Source of the DNA: a virus | Strand: one strand, 5' to 3' | IMG/VR virus record: IMGVR_UViG_3300017751_000039 | Coordinates: 1 to 44,936 of that record | DNA length: 44,936 nucleotides | Shown here: in pieces, positions 7,599 to 20,900 of the stretch | Position numbering within the stretch: position 1 is the stretch's first letter | How the letters are laid out: every line of letters begins with the position of its first letter | Translations under genes and position numbers: made by a program | Notes under the pieces: model-generated | Databases searched by the model: none | Seen by the model: only the letters and a program-made list of their open reading frames with translations | Told to the model about the DNA's origin: nothing

Positions 7599-7994
7599 AT
7601 GAAATTAAGTCAATTAAAAACTATTGTAAAAGATGCTGTAAAAGAGGCAATTCAAGAGGAAATGAAAGACATTCTTATGGAAGCTGTACGCTCTCCTAAA
7701 CAAACTGTTTATGAAAATAGAATGGGTACTCCTACAACAAATGTAGCAGCACCAACCCCAATGAACCCAGTGATGCAATCATCACTTCCAGAAACCGATA
7801 AAGCAACATTAAGAGAAAATATGATGAATGTTTTAGATGGTATGAGACCTGGAGCTAATGGTACATTAAGTGCAAATACAAATAATATGCCTTTAAAAGT
7901 AGCAAGTGGTGATACAACATCTCCAAACGGAAGTTTACCTGAAGGAAATGTTAGTATGGATCAAATTATGGGATTAATGAAAGGTAAAGTATAG
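7599..7994 (+). CDS. Hypothetical structural or scaffold-like protein (131 aa)
   Basis: This 131-residue protein has an amphipathic, charged N-terminal helix (residues 1-35: MKLSQLKTIVKDAV, then EAIQEEMKDILMEA). A disordered Pro/Asn/Thr/Met-rich remainder follows and ends DQIMGLMKGKV. The N terminus resembles the start of T4-like scaffold or internal proteins, and it contains I-Q-E and L-M-E triplets that fit the (Leu/Ile)-X-Glu prohead-protease preference. Its position directly before gp25 instead suggests a baseplate-assembly role. No family is recognised. It is led by its own late-type motif and stops one base before the gp25 start. Confidence 0.6.
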   Translation: MKLSQLKTIVKDAVKEAIQEEMKDILMEAVRSPKQTVYENRMGTPTTNVAAPTPMNPVMQSSLPETDKATLRENMMNVLDGMRPGANGTLSANTNNMPLKVASGDTTSPNGSLPEGNVSMDQIMGLMKGKV

Positions 7995-7995
7995 T

Positions 7996-8403
7996 ATGGC
8001 ATTTGGAGCACAAAGAATATTTCCCAATGACCAAAGACCTCAAGTAGCAATTGGTTTTAACCTTCCTATGAATGAAGGTGGGGTATTCACTCCTAATTAT
8101 CAAACTAAACAAGCAATTAAAAACAATTTAATTAATTATTTTTTAACTAACCCAGGAGAAAGACCTGGTAATCCTACTTTTGGAGCAGGATTAAGAGAAT
8201 ATATTTTTTCTCAAATTGATAGTCAAGATTTAGATTATATTAGAGGTGATATACAACAAAAATTAATAGATTATTTTCCTAATGTAAGAGTAAATAATAT
8301 AACAGTATTACCAGCAGAAGAAGAAAATACCATAAATATAACCATAACATATAGTGTAGCAGATACAAATATAAATGATACACTAAATTTAAGCTTTAAC
8401 TAA
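7996..8403 (+). CDS. 25: Baseplate wedge protein gp25-like
   Basis: This 135-residue protein matches the gp25/GPW family. The conserved core AIKNNLINYFLTNPGERPGN-P-TFGAGLREYIF lies at residues 39-73, followed by the dimerisation and beta region with DYIRGDIQQKLIDYFP. gp25 is a wedge component that links gp6 and gp53 in the T4 baseplate and is shared with type VI secretion systems (TssE). Length is typical (T4 gp25 is 132 residues). It overlaps the gp6 gene by one base, the same order as in T4-like cyanophages. Confidence 0.92.
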   Translation: MAFGAQRIFPNDQRPQVAIGFNLPMNEGGVFTPNYQTKQAIKNNLINYFLTNPGERPGNPTFGAGLREYIFSQIDSQDLDYIRGDIQQKLIDYFPNVRVNNITVLPAEEENTINITITYSVADTNINDTLNLSFN

Positions 8404-10313
8404 TGGCAATAAGAAGAAATATAAATTATACGAATAAAAATTTTAGAGACTATCGTTCTCAATTAATTAATTATTCCCAAACCTATTTTCCAAATACCTA
8501 TACAGATTTTACAGAAACTTCTCCAGGTATGATGTTTATAGAGCAGGCTGCTTATGTTGGTGATGTTTTATCTTTTTATTTAGATAACCAGGTTCAAGAG
8601 AATTTTTTACAATACGCTAGACAAAGTAGTAATTTATATGATTTATCTTATATGTACGGCTATAAACCTAAAGTAACAGGTTTATCTTCTGTTGAATTAT
8701 CATTTTATCAATTAGTTCCATCTAAGATATCGTCAAGTATAGATTCAGGAGGAAATACAAATAACCTTTATGTTCCTGACTTTAGTTATGCTCTTTATAT
8801 TGGAGCTAATACTACTTGTCAAACAGATAATAGTATATCTTTTACTATAGAAGATCCAGTTGATTTTACAATATCTGGTTCATCTGATCCAACTAATATA
8901 AGTGTTGCTCAAGTATCTAATAATGAACCTACTTATTATTTACTAAAGAAAAAAAGAAATGCATTATCTGGAGCTATAAAAAATCAAACTTTTTCATTTA
9001 ATGAACCTCAGGAATTCCCTACAGTAGTACTAGAAGATAATAATATAGGAGGTATATTAGATTGTATTGATAGTCAAGGTAATCAATGGTTTGAAGTAGA
9101 TTATTTAGGACAAGAACAAATATTTACAAATATAAAAAATGTAAATGTAAATGATCCTAATAATTATGCTGAGAGTGATAATGCTCCTTATTTACTTCAA
9201 ACTAAACAGGTACAAAATAGATTTGCTACTAGATTTTTATCTTCCAATCAACTTCAAATACAATTTGGATCAGGAAATCCTGCAGATACAGATGAAGATA
9301 TAATTCCTAACCCTTTTAATGTAGGTTTAGGATTACCTTTTGAACGTAATAAATTAACAACTGCTTATTCTCCAACTAATTTTATATTTACTAATACTTA
9401 TGGAATAGCACCTAGTTTTACTACTTTATCAATTAGATATTTAAAAGGGGGAGGTGTTTCTTCTAATGTAGCTGCTAATAGAATTACAAAAATAAATACT
9501 AATAATACTAGATTCCAAACACAAACACTTAACTCTACAGTAGCTCAAACAGTATTTGATTCAATACAAGTAAATAATGAATCCGCGGCTAGTGGAGGTA
9601 GTAATGGAGATTCAACCGAAGAATTAAGACAAAATTCTTTATCCCAAATATCAAGTCAGTTACGAAATGTAACTGCAGATGATTATTTAGTAAGAGCCTT
9701 AAGCATGCCAGCAAAATTTGGTATTATTTCTAAGGCAATTACTCAAAAACCAAAAGCAAATGATCCTAATACTACTTTAGATTTATATGTTTTATCCCAA
9801 GATTTAAATGGTAATTTAACATATGCTTCTGATGCTTTAAAATCAAACTTAAGAACCTATATTAATCAATATAGAATGATAGGGGATACTATTAATATAA
9901 AAGATGCTTTTATAATTAATATATGTATTAATTACGAAATAATAACTCTCCCAGATTTTAATAATAGTAATGTATTAACTGCTTGTAATGTTGCTTTACA
10001 AAATATTTTTAATATAAATAGTTGGCAAATTAACCAACCTATATTATTAAGAGATATAAGTACAGCATTAGACGGTGTTCAAGGAGTTCAAACAGTAACA
10101 AATATATCTATTTCAAATAAAGCTGGAACACAATCTGGATATTCAAAATATGGATATGATGTAACTGGAGCTTTACAAAATGGTACTATATTTCCTTCTA
10201 TTGATCCAATGATATTTGAAGTAAAATATCCTAACACTGATATAGTAGGTAGAGTAGTTAGTTTAGGACAAGGTGGAGGAAGTACAACAAATGGTGGAGG
10301 TAGAAATTATTAA
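8403..10313 (+). CDS. 6: Baseplate wedge protein gp6-like
   Basis: This 636-residue protein is the gp6/baseplate J-type wedge subunit. Its N terminus (residues 5-80) shows NYTNKNFRDYRSQLINY, then TDFTETSPGMMFIEQAAYVGDVL and YDLSYMYGYKP, typical of T4-like gp6. A second conserved block at residues about 400-430 (GDSTEELRQNSLSQISSQLRNVTADDYLVRALSMP) is the usual gp6/gpJ core. Two gp6 subunits with gp7 form the baseplate iris that opens on contraction. Length is close to T4 gp6 (660 residues). It overlaps gp25 by one base. The C-terminal Gly/Ser tail is low complexity. Confidence 0.9.
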   Translation: MAIRRNINYTNKNFRDYRSQLINYSQTYFPNTYTDFTETSPGMMFIEQAAYVGDVLSFYLDNQVQENFLQYARQSSNLYDLSYMYGYKPKVTGLSSVELSFYQLVPSKISSSIDSGGNTNNLYVPDFSYALYIGANTTCQTDNSISFTIEDPVDFTISGSSDPTNISVAQVSNNEPTYYLLKKKRNALSGAIKNQTFSFNEPQEFPTVVLEDNNIGGILDCIDSQGNQWFEVDYLGQEQIFTNIKNVNVNDPNNYAESDNAPYLLQTKQVQNRFATRFLSSNQLQIQFGSGNPADTDEDIIPNPFNVGLGLPFERNKLTTAYSPTNFIFTNTYGIAPSFTTLSIRYLKGGGVSSNVAANRITKINTNNTRFQTQTLNSTVAQTVFDSIQVNNESAASGGSNGDSTEELRQNSLSQISSQLRNVTADDYLVRALSMPAKFGIISKAITQKPKANDPNTTLDLYVLSQDLNGNLTYASDALKSNLRTYINQYRMIGDTINIKDAFIINICINYEIITLPDFNNSNVLTACNVALQNIFNINSWQINQPILLRDISTALDGVQGVQTVTNISISNKAGTQSGYSKYGYDVTGALQNGTIFPSIDPMIFEVKYPNTDIVGRVVSLGQGGGSTTNGGGRNY

Positions 10314-10323
10314 AACATAAACA

Positions 10324-11472
10324 ATGGCAGTATATAAAATTTTCCCACTTCAAGATGCAACCATGTATTCAAGATATCCTCTTACAAATACAGGTATAGA
10401 TTCTATTCTTGAAATTTCAAATCTTAATCCTACAACAATAGGAACACCTGTTGTTGCTAGACCTATTATTCAATTTGATCAATCCCAAATTAATGATGTT
10501 ATAAACACTTTAAATACTGGTTCTACTGCAATATCTGCAAGTTTAAAATCATTTATTTCAACAGCTAATGGTATAGTGATGAAATCTGATTTATATGTAT
10601 ATCCTATCTCAGGATCTTGGAATAATGGAAGTGGTGAATATTCAGATAGCCCACCTACAACTAATGGTGTTAGTTGGGAATTTAGATCAAATAACGGGTC
10701 TAATGCTTGGTCTACTAATAATTTCGCAACTAATGTTACAGCTTCATTTATAACGGCATCTGAAGGTGGTGGTACATGGTATACAGCATCTAGTGATACT
10801 AGACTTAATTTAGAATATTCTCAATCTTTTAATTTAAGAACTGAAAAAGATATAAATGTAGATGTAACAGATATAGTTAAAACATGGTACTCTAGTTCAT
10901 ATAACATACCTGGTACTTATACTGAGATAGAAAATAATGGGTTTATTTTAAAATGGAGTGATGAAATTGAATTTGATTCTAATTTATCTATCCAACCTAA
11001 AATGCAATTTTATTCTGTTGATACAAATACCATATATCCTCCTCAATTAGAAATAAAATGGAGAGATTATAAATATTCTACAAATTTACCTATAATTAAT
11101 ACACCTGATTTATATCTAGCTATTGATAATAATCAAGGAGTATTTTATAGTGAAAGTATTAATCAATTTAGAATAAACTGCAGACCAGAATTTCCAACTA
11201 GAACTTTTCAAACCTCTTCTGTGTATACTGATAATTTTGCTTTACCACAAGAATCATATTATGCTATAAAAGATTTAGATACAAATGAATATATTATAAA
11301 TTTTGATGAAGAATTTACTCAAATTAGTTGTGATTCCACAGGAAGTTATTTTACATTATATATGAATGGACTAGAACCTGAAAGATATTATGAAATATTA
11401 ATTCAAACTACTGTAGATAATAATACTATAGTAAAAGATGATCAATATTATTTTAAAGTTGTAAATGGTTAA
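10324..11472 (+). CDS. DNRLRE/CBM96-like beta-sandwich tail protein
   Basis: This 382-residue protein resembles the DNRLRE (disaggregatase-related) domain. It starts with FPLQDATMYSRYPLTNTG and continues with RPIIQFD, an SDLYVYPISGSW strand pair and GVSWEFRSN. The closing block has INVDVTDIVKTW, then NNGFILKW and PPQLEIKW. These fill residues about 1-240. The rest (residues 245-382) is an all-beta, immunoglobulin-like extension. DNRLRE domains are linked to carbohydrate binding. Directly after gp6, it probably decorates the baseplate or connects the following giant protein. The domain call is moderately confident and the attachment role is inferred. Confidence 0.65.
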   Translation: MAVYKIFPLQDATMYSRYPLTNTGIDSILEISNLNPTTIGTPVVARPIIQFDQSQINDVINTLNTGSTAISASLKSFISTANGIVMKSDLYVYPISGSWNNGSGEYSDSPPTTNGVSWEFRSNNGSNAWSTNNFATNVTASFITASEGGGTWYTASSDTRLNLEYSQSFNLRTEKDINVDVTDIVKTWYSSSYNIPGTYTEIENNGFILKWSDEIEFDSNLSIQPKMQFYSVDTNTIYPPQLEIKWRDYKYSTNLPIINTPDLYLAIDNNQGVFYSESINQFRINCRPEFPTRTFQTSSVYTDNFALPQESYYAIKDLDTNEYIINFDEEFTQISCDSTGSYFTLYMNGLEPERYYEILIQTTVDNNTIVKDDQYYFKVVNG

Positions 11473-11477
11473 ATATT

Positions 11478-11948
11478 ATGCAAACTGAAAACATTGATTT
11501 AAAAAAAGAAGTTTTTAATAAAACTCAATATGAACAAGTAATTGACACCAATTTTTCTCAATTAGGCGTCCCTTCAGTTAGTGCTAGTGCTGAAGATACA
11601 ATAAGTGTTGAAGAATTTTTTTCAAATTATAATGCTATTTTTTATGATATACCACCTAATGGGGATACTAATTCACATCAATTTTTAGTAGAACAAAGTG
11701 GTCAATATATTAATTTTGATGATTTATCAGCAGAAATTATAGCACTACAAGAAGAAATTGCAGGTTTAAGAAAAGAATTACTAGCAGAACAAATAAAAGT
11801 ATTAGAATTAGAATCTGGAGTTTCATTTGATACTGGTTCTTTAGATTTAGGAGTAGATAATAACCCATTAACAAATATTTCTAGTAATATAGTAGCAGGT
11901 GGTGCATCAGCAAATAGTGGAACAGATACAAATACTAGTGTTTATTAA
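11478..11948 (+). CDS. Small coiled-coil baseplate-region protein (156 aa)
   Basis: This 156-residue protein has an acidic N-terminal region, a central coiled coil at residues about 78-112 (SAEIIALQEEIAGLRKELL continuing to KVLELE) and a disordered Ser/Asn/Thr/Gly-rich tail. It lies five bases after the DNRLRE-like gene and 12 bases before the giant tail gene. The coiled coil may trimerise, as in fibre connectors or fibre-assembly chaperones. No family is recognised. Confidence 0.6.
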   Translation: MQTENIDLKKEVFNKTQYEQVIDTNFSQLGVPSVSASAEDTISVEEFFSNYNAIFYDIPPNGDTNSHQFLVEQSGQYINFDDLSAEIIALQEEIAGLRKELLAEQIKVLELESGVSFDTGSLDLGVDNNPLTNISSNIVAGGASANSGTDTNTSVY

Positions 11949-11960
11949 TAGCAACATTAA

Positions 11961-14900
11961 ATGGAAAAAAACATAGTCATAAATACCGTAGATCCTCAAA
12001 CATTTGAATTTCAAGATTATTCTACTTCAGATGAAACTTTAATTGCTAATAACAGTTTAGATACTGCTTTTACTGCCTCTAGTGATTATATTGAAGCCTA
12101 CATATATGATGGGAACCAAAATAGAATTTCAAGTCAAGTTCCTTATACTAATTATAGTGTTACTGAAGGAGATATAGTATTAAAACCCTCTAATGATTTA
12201 GAAAGATTAGGTTTTGATATGGGTTCATATTATATATCATATGACTTTTATAGACCAAGATTAGGTTCTACTTTAAATACCCAATATTATATAAGTGAAA
12301 TTAGTTCGGATAGAACTGAAATTCGATTAGATAGTACCCAAATTACTAATGAATTATTAATAAGTTCTAGTTTAGAATTTATAGCATATAGAGATGAAGC
12401 AGAATATTTTGTAGATTTTTTCCTTAATTTTGGTAACAATCAACAAGTAATTGCTAATAATATTGAACTAGATTTAGAAGATGAATTAAACCCTACGGTT
12501 TTAATTAAATTGTATGAACCTCTTCCTAGTAATTTTACAACAAAATCTCAATGTACCGTTGTAGAACAAATATCTACACCTCAATCTTATAATGTTGTTT
12601 TTCCTCCATTAGATTTTACACCAGATGATTTTAGTTATATATCAGGCCCTAATTATAGTTTAAATATTAAAGGAGAATCAGGTACTCCTGGAATGGATTT
12701 TTCATATAATACTTTAGTAGAATCTGATTTAACGTCTTCTTTTAATCAAATAAATAGTTTACTTACTCGTAAAGAAATTGATATTAATATTAATTATGAA
12801 GATTATAATGATTTTATTTACTTTTCTTCTGCCTATACCAGATTACAAAACTTTTATCATAAAGTAGGAGTAATACAATCTGCTAGTTTACAGTTAGGTA
12901 AAATTACCTCAGCAACAACTGGCTCAGAAATTTATAGTTCTAGTCAAGCAGTATTTAGTCAAACAATTCAAGATACTATTAAAAATTTTGATGGTTATGA
13001 ATATTTTCTTTACTTTAACAGTGGATCAGATTCTTCTTATCCTAAATCTAATTCGGAACCACCATTTATTTTATATCCTACGGGTAGTACAGAAGTTTTA
13101 GAATGGTTAGGTTCAACAGATGATGAAAGCCCTTATTATGGTGGTCAATCAATTACTGCTTCTAATTATGATGAAGAAAATCAAAATTCATTATATTTTG
13201 CAATTCCAGAATATCTAAGAAGTGATCCTCAAAATGTCAAATATGAATTGTTTGTTGATATGGTGGGACAACATTATGATAATTTATGGTTATATACTAA
13301 AAATATTACTACTAAATTTGATGCTGATAACCGTCTAGATTATGGTATTGCAAAAGATATGGTAGCCGATGCTATTAGAGATTTTGGGGTAAAATTATAT
13401 TCTAATAATTTTAATACTAACGACTTATATACAGCATTTTTAGGACTAACCCCTTCAGGTAGTTCATTTCCTTTCCCATATATGACAGGATCAATTGGTG
13501 GTGCTGTTAATACACCTTCTGGGTATGAATATGTAGATTCAACAATATCTGCATCAAACGATATAGTTCCATTAGACGATGTTAATAAACGTTTATATAA
13601 ACGAATTTACCATAATTTACCTTATTTACTTAAAACTAAAGGAACAGTAGCTGGTTTAAGAGCATTAATTACTTCATATGGTATCCCAGATACAATTTTA
13701 AGAATAAATGAATTTGGGGGTAAAGATAGAAATAACTCCCAAGATTGGGATTTAAAACAAGATTTTTATAATGTTGGGTTAAATACAACCAGTTCAGCTT
13801 TTACTTCTTCATTTAATTTAAATAGTGATTTTAACGCAGATGAAAACTCACCGGGTGCTATTCAATTTAGATTTAAAACAAATGGAATACCTTCTGCTTC
13901 TAATACTCCTATCACTCAATCATTCTTTTATAGCAGCACAGGAGTTGGGAGTAAAATTGCAATGGCTTTAGAATATAATGAAAGTTTATTATTAACTGGA
14001 TCATATTCAGGATCAACAGAAAGTAAATATAAAAACTATGGTACTTTAAAATTTTGGCCTAATGAAACAATAAACCCTGGAAATTATGCTTCGTTATATT
14101 TACCATTTTGGGATGGTGATTGGTGGTCAGTTCAAATTAATAGAAAAGATGGTAAATTTGAATTATTATCTGCTAATGCAATAGGAGAAAATTTAGGATT
14201 TACAGGAAGTGATGAAATTAATGCTGATACTACTAAGTGGGAAGCTGCGGATCAAATGTTTTGGTTACCTCAAACTTATGTTTTATTTGATAGTACTTAT
14301 TACTTTCCATTCTCTGGATCATTACAAGAAGTAAGATATTTTACAGAACCCTTAAGTCAAAGTGTATTTTTTGATTATACTATGAATCCTTATTCATTTG
14401 AAGGAAATAATATAAATAGTGCTCCTAACCAACTAGCATTTAGATTACCATTAGGTACAATGTTAAAAACAGGTTCATTTAATACATCCATCCACCCTAA
14501 AGTTACTGGATCTTGGGTTACTACCTCTTCATTTAGAAATGATATAGCAAGTACTGCATCATTTTCATCAGCTAAACCTACATGGTTAAAAAATATAGAA
14601 GATGTATACCCTGATCAATCTCCATCAGGAATGAGAAATAGAGTAACAGATAAAATACAGACAGAAGCACTTATACTTCCTGAAGGTGATACTTTATCTG
14701 GATATGAATCAATACAACAAACTTCATATGTAAGTGAAAGTTTTACTCCTAGTATAAATTATTTAGAAGTAGCATTTTCACCTCAAGATCAAATTAATGA
14801 TGATATTACAGGTCAATTAGGGTATTTTAATATAGGGGAATATATTGGTGATCCACGATTAATATCCTCATCAGATAGAACTTATCCTGATTTAGATGTT

Positions 14901-17900
14901 TTAAGAGATGCATATTTTGAAAAATATATAACTAATTATGATGTAACTGATTTTGTTAGATTAATAAAATTCTTTGATAATTCATTATTTAAAATGATAG
15001 AAGATTTTACTCCTGCAAGAACAAGTTTATCTTCTGGTGTTGTTATTAAACAACATTTATTAGAAAGAAATAGACAAAGACCAGCTCAGGTAACTTCTTC
15101 TTTCCATAATTATTCAGGCTCAGTTAGAAATTTACCTAAAAATTATAGTTTAGGATCAAATGATTATCCACAATATTCAGATTCGGGTTCTGCTATATAT
15201 AAATTTAGTGGAGGTACAGGTGGTGGATTTGAACCTTTTAATGGTTTACAAACTTACCCATCTGGAACCTTAAATTTAGGTCCTGATAATAGATATTTTG
15301 TAACACAAAGTTGGAATGAAGCTTGGGAATCTATTAGTGGTTCAGCTCCAATTGATAGAACAGATCAAAGAGAATTTTATAATGGAGAGTTTAGTGGTTC
15401 TAATATTGAAGTAGGTTTAAATGATATTTGTAGTGCATATTTTAAAGTTAGTATGACTGAATATAGATATATACCTGTATTTTGGAGTGCTGATGGAAAT
15501 AATAATACTAATACTATTTCTGAACAAGACTTCTTAGACCCAAGTAATCAACCTCCATCAGGGTTTGTATGGTTTTGGAATAATGGTCAAACTTTAAGTA
15601 CTAATAGTGATGGAGTTGTAACTTATATAAAAATGTCTTTAGAGACATATAATGGTTATAATATTGCTTCTTTTATACAGGGAGTTGAATTTATTATATT
15701 TAGTTTTAGTAATGCAACAGATTTTAATGGGAATATATTAACTGAAAGAAATGCTACATATTATATAGAATCAGTAGCAATCCAACCAGCAGATTTATCA
15801 CCAAATGCTAATAGTGTTGGTGCCGCTTTAGCTTTTACAGTACCAGAAATTTCATCAACTGCTGTTTCTTCTGCAGATTCTGCATTTTTTGATTTTAACT
15901 TTTCAGCAAGTGGAGACTTTATTTGGTATGCTACAGATGATACAAGTACTGATCCTGATGTAGTAATAAACACAGGAATATCATCCTCAATACCACAAGG
16001 TTATTTCCCCTTACCTGGAAGTCCTTTAGTAAACAAAAACTACCCTACAGAATCATTTTTTAGAGGTTGGGCTAGTTCTAATTTTTATCAAAATGGTACT
16101 TTTATATCTTCTACAGGTATATTAAGTGATGTATTAGATAACTTTAATACAGGATCACATGAAATAGATAATACTGATACTACATTACAGTCAGGAACAG
16201 ATCCCGCAAGTAATTACCCATGGTTTATGAATGCTCATTTAGACCAACAGGGAAGTAGCTGGATACAAATTCCATCAGAATCATTTTTAGATTATTCTAA
16301 TATTCCGGATTCATCAGTAGGACCTGTAGCAACAAATAATTATTTTAATATAGCTTGGACTAGCCAAAGTTCGGCTCAAGGAGTAAATTATTATTATAAT
16401 GCTAGCAATAATGCTATTTATATATCTGGTTCTCAATTTCAAAACGATTTAAAAACCCCAGGTGCTTTATATTCAAGTAGTCTAGTAGCACAAATAATAT
16501 CTCAAGGAACTAATCTACCAGGAGGTTATACTCCTCCGGGTCAAACAAGTTTAACAATCCCAATTTCTAATGATAATGAATTATGGGTATACCAAGGAGA
16601 AAATAGTGGATTTACTGCTGGAGGTGAATGGCAAAATGCTGCCCCAGATGCAAATGCTTGGAGATATAATAGATATATCCATAGACCATTTAAAATTTAT
16701 TATTTAACAGAAACAGGATCAGGAGCTCCAAGTGAACCCTATTTAGAATATGATCCTATGGTATATAGTGGTAGTCCGATTATTTCGTTAACTGGTCCTC
16801 CACCCTATTATGATGATGTACGACGAAAATTTGCAACTATGTTGGGTACACAAGGAAATATTCCAAATACCTTAACCTATCAAAAACCTTTAAATGCAAC
16901 AGAAACTTTCCCATCAGTAACTCAAACATCAGGAAGTTTTCAAATATATAGTGAATTAAGACAAGTAAGACCTTTTATATTTACAACTTACCAAACTAAA
17001 CTAAATATTCCAGGTGCTATAGGTCCAGCTATTGGTTCTGGTTCAGCAATATCGATTTCACAATCAGATGGTACTCCTTTTGCTACATTAAGAATGTATC
17101 AAAATGAACAAGCTTCTGTACCACCACCAACTCCAACTGGAAATTCTTATGATGTAACTTGTAATGATTTTATATGTCAACTTTATTATACTGATGAAGA
17201 TGGAGTGCTTACAGGACCTATTTCAATGCTTAATAATCAAACAGTAGCTATTTGTGCAGATGCTAGTTTAAATCAAAGTCAAGTTATATCTCCAATTTCG
17301 TTTGGTAGTTTTTCAATTGTATTAGATGTAAATAATACAAATGGAGCTTGTTCAGCAGTTATTACTAATCCATTAGGAGGAGGAGGAGGTGGATTTAACC
17401 TACTTGGTGGTACTTATGTTAATCAACATCCTTATTTTTATGATTTAACAACCAATAATGGTGAAACAGTTCAAAATTCTACAGCTTTAGGATTTGGGCA
17501 AGATCCAATATTATTTGGAGAACTTTATGATGGTGAAAATACATCATCACTATCTCTTTTAACTGGAACACAACCCGCAGGAGATCAAACCTTACCTGAT
17601 ATAATATTTCCTAGAGGAGATTATATCTTCACAATGAGTGATTTTGATACTGGTAGATTTACTAATGGTAGAACAGAATTTGGTTTATGGACTAGATTTG
17701 GAGATTATGCAACTTATGATTTAGAAAACCAAGTAGGATCAGGACATAACCCTATTACTATAGATTATAAAGATACAAATAATACATCACAAACTATAGA
17801 TGTATATCAATTTGCAGCTGTTAGTTTTGATGGAGTTGGTCTAAGTCCTGGAGCTGATAATGGAGGAGCACAAAATATAAGTGAAGATATGCGATTCTTT

Positions 17901-20900
17901 GGTTTTCCATTTGGTCCTTCATATCGTAGAATAAATATTACAATTGGTGGTGATTATAATGTTAGACTTTTTAGAAATCAAAATGCTGGTAATCTAAGAA
18001 TATATATTAATAATGATATTACAACCACAGGACAAATAACATCAGCAGATGGATCCTCAGTATATTCATTACAATCAGGTTTATTATCTGCTGATACAAC
18101 AATTACATTACAAGCAGGACAACAGTTAGTATTATCTGTTGAAAATCCAGTTGTAGGATTATCAGTTAATTTTAGTGAAATATATAATACTTCATTACCA
18201 AACCCTCAAATTGATGCTGTTGTAGGTAGTCCATTTCCAAATGAACTTACAACTTGGAATAATCCTTATGTAGTAACAGGATCAGTAAGTAATAGATATG
18301 TAGGTGGAGTACCAATACCAGCAGGTTTTGCAACTAAAATTATAGATGCATATGTTGTATATTCTCAATCTGCAACTTCAAGTTTAGATGGTGCCTATAT
18401 ATTTGATGTAACACCACAATTTGGAACATTGTCAATGACTGCTTCTGTTTTTGTACAAGCTTTTGATGCCTCTGCTCCTACATCAGCATTATATGGAAAT
18501 GCTGAATATGGAACTGATGAATATGGCGGATCAGGAATTAGCCCAGCAGCGGGTGGTACATGGACAACAGCATCTCTAATAATATATTCAGGTTCAGCAA
18601 ACAACTTCCCTAATGAAATGCCAGAATTAGGTGGAGATATAATGTATATAACTAGTTCATATAGTACAGCTCATGGAAATGGAAAAAGAATTACATTACA
18701 AGAAAATATTTTACCTGCTCAATTAGATTATAATACAGTTTTAAAAATGGCTTTATTAGTAAGCAGTGGATCTAATAACGCAGCAGTAGTTCAAAAGGGA
18801 CTTATTGTTACTGAATATAGTATGAGTTTTTCTTCATCAATTCCTCCTAATGTAGATCCTTCTATACCTACTGTATTTAGTGATGATTCTAACTTTAATC
18901 TTGCTTTAGATTGCCAACCTTTATTAAATAATTATAGTGAAGGAAGAAAAAATGATAGATTACAAGATGTAGATTATAATTTTGGTACAGTTATACCAAG
19001 TAATTGGCAACAAATTATTGACTTTTCAGCTTCAAGAGCCTCAGTACCTGAATCTAATTATACTAAATTTTCATCTGCAAATCCTAGATATTTTGGTACT
19101 CGAACAAATAGTGCTAAAATAAATTCATGGACTCCTGGTGATTCTGGTGGATATGGAAAATTACCAAATATTGAAATATCAAGAGGATTTTTAGCTTATT
19201 TTAAAAATACTACAGATTTATATCCTTTATTAAATAATACTACTCAATATAACATACAATATTTAATTGGACAAGATGGAGCTGCTACTCAACCTAAATT
19301 ATCAGATATTACTTTATATAATGTTCAAGGTACATTTGATTCATATCCTGAGATATCTAAAGGAACAGTAGCTTTAAATCAAAATACAGATAATACTATA
19401 TTAAATCCTTTAAATGGATTAGTTGAATTTAAAAAAGTAACCCAAAAACCAGTTCCTATTATATACACTCAGAAATCAAATTTATTCCCTATAACATCTT
19501 CTTTTGATACCGCTACAGGCCTACCAGATGAGTTTTGTGAGGGACTAGATTTGATTGGAGATGAACCTGTGGATCCTACTATTGTTCCAACTTTTGCAAA
19601 TTATGGTTTTTTAGCCGAAAGTGAAGAAGTTGGGGTACAAGGAATAAACTTTACTGATGAATTTAATTCAACAGTCAAAAACCCAAATGGGAATGTTTCT
19701 CCTAATGTTACAGCTTCATTTGTAGATGGTAGTACTACTTATCAAGTATATGATACTGCAACAGGAATAATAAGAATCCCAAATGACGATGATTATCCAG
19801 TAGGTAATGCAGGCAATGGTAATTCTACTTCTCAACCTTATACTTTAGAAATGAAAGTAGGTATTGATACTTCCCCTCTTACTTATGCAGTTCAAACTTC
19901 AAATGAGAGTAAAAGTGGTAATTATAATACTTCTGTACAATTGGGAAGTATGAACATTAAGTTTCAAAGAACAAATACTCAAGGTCCTTCTAGTACCTCA
20001 TTTAATACCTTTGCACCATCAAATGTTAAAGTTGAATTAGTAACTTATATACTACAATCAGATGGTAATCTTTTAACAAATACTATTAATTATTCACAAG
20101 TAGCCCCTGCTTATATTACCGGTACTTCAGGAACTGGTGGAGTTACAGTTAATTGGAATGCCGATGTGATTGATGGTTTACTTGCTAATCAAGGTATAAC
20201 TGCTCAAGCAGTACAATTAGGAGGTACTATTCAAAAACAAAGATGGTATGTTTCATGTACAGTACCTTCATCTACTATTAGACAAGGTAGAAACTTTAGA
20301 GCTATAGGAACAGGTAATATGATTGTTTTAACCTCGGGTCAAAGAAATGTAGCATTAGATCCTGTATTTTTTCCAACGGGTCAAGGTGGTGGATTTGAAG
20401 TACGAATGGCATTAAATGGTGCACAAAGTAATCCTGTTACAGCAGCAGTTGCTCCTTTTTGGATATTTAAAGAAGATGGTAGTGGAAACAAAATTACTAA
20501 TACTTTAATAATGAGTTCATCTCAAATGAATAAGGCATATGGAAGAGGATTTATTCAAAAAGATTTAATTTATACTTCAAGTTTTAATAAAGATTTTCCT
20601 GATGGTATAGAACCTGGTTTTGCACAATTCCCAACAATTCAAACTGCATGGAATGTACAACCTTATGATGAAATTAGATTTATGGGTAAAGAAGAAGAAA
20701 CTTATTCTATAACATCAATCATTACTCCATCTCAACAACAAAATAGTAGTTATATACAAGATGGTGTTGGGATGTTAGAAGTAGTTTTAGATAGAGATAT
20801 ACATCCAAGTAATGATATTGTATTTGAATCTACTCCTGGGGGTATAGGTACATCTTTAGATGTTAAAGCAACAGCTTCTTTATATTCAGGTGATGAGGAA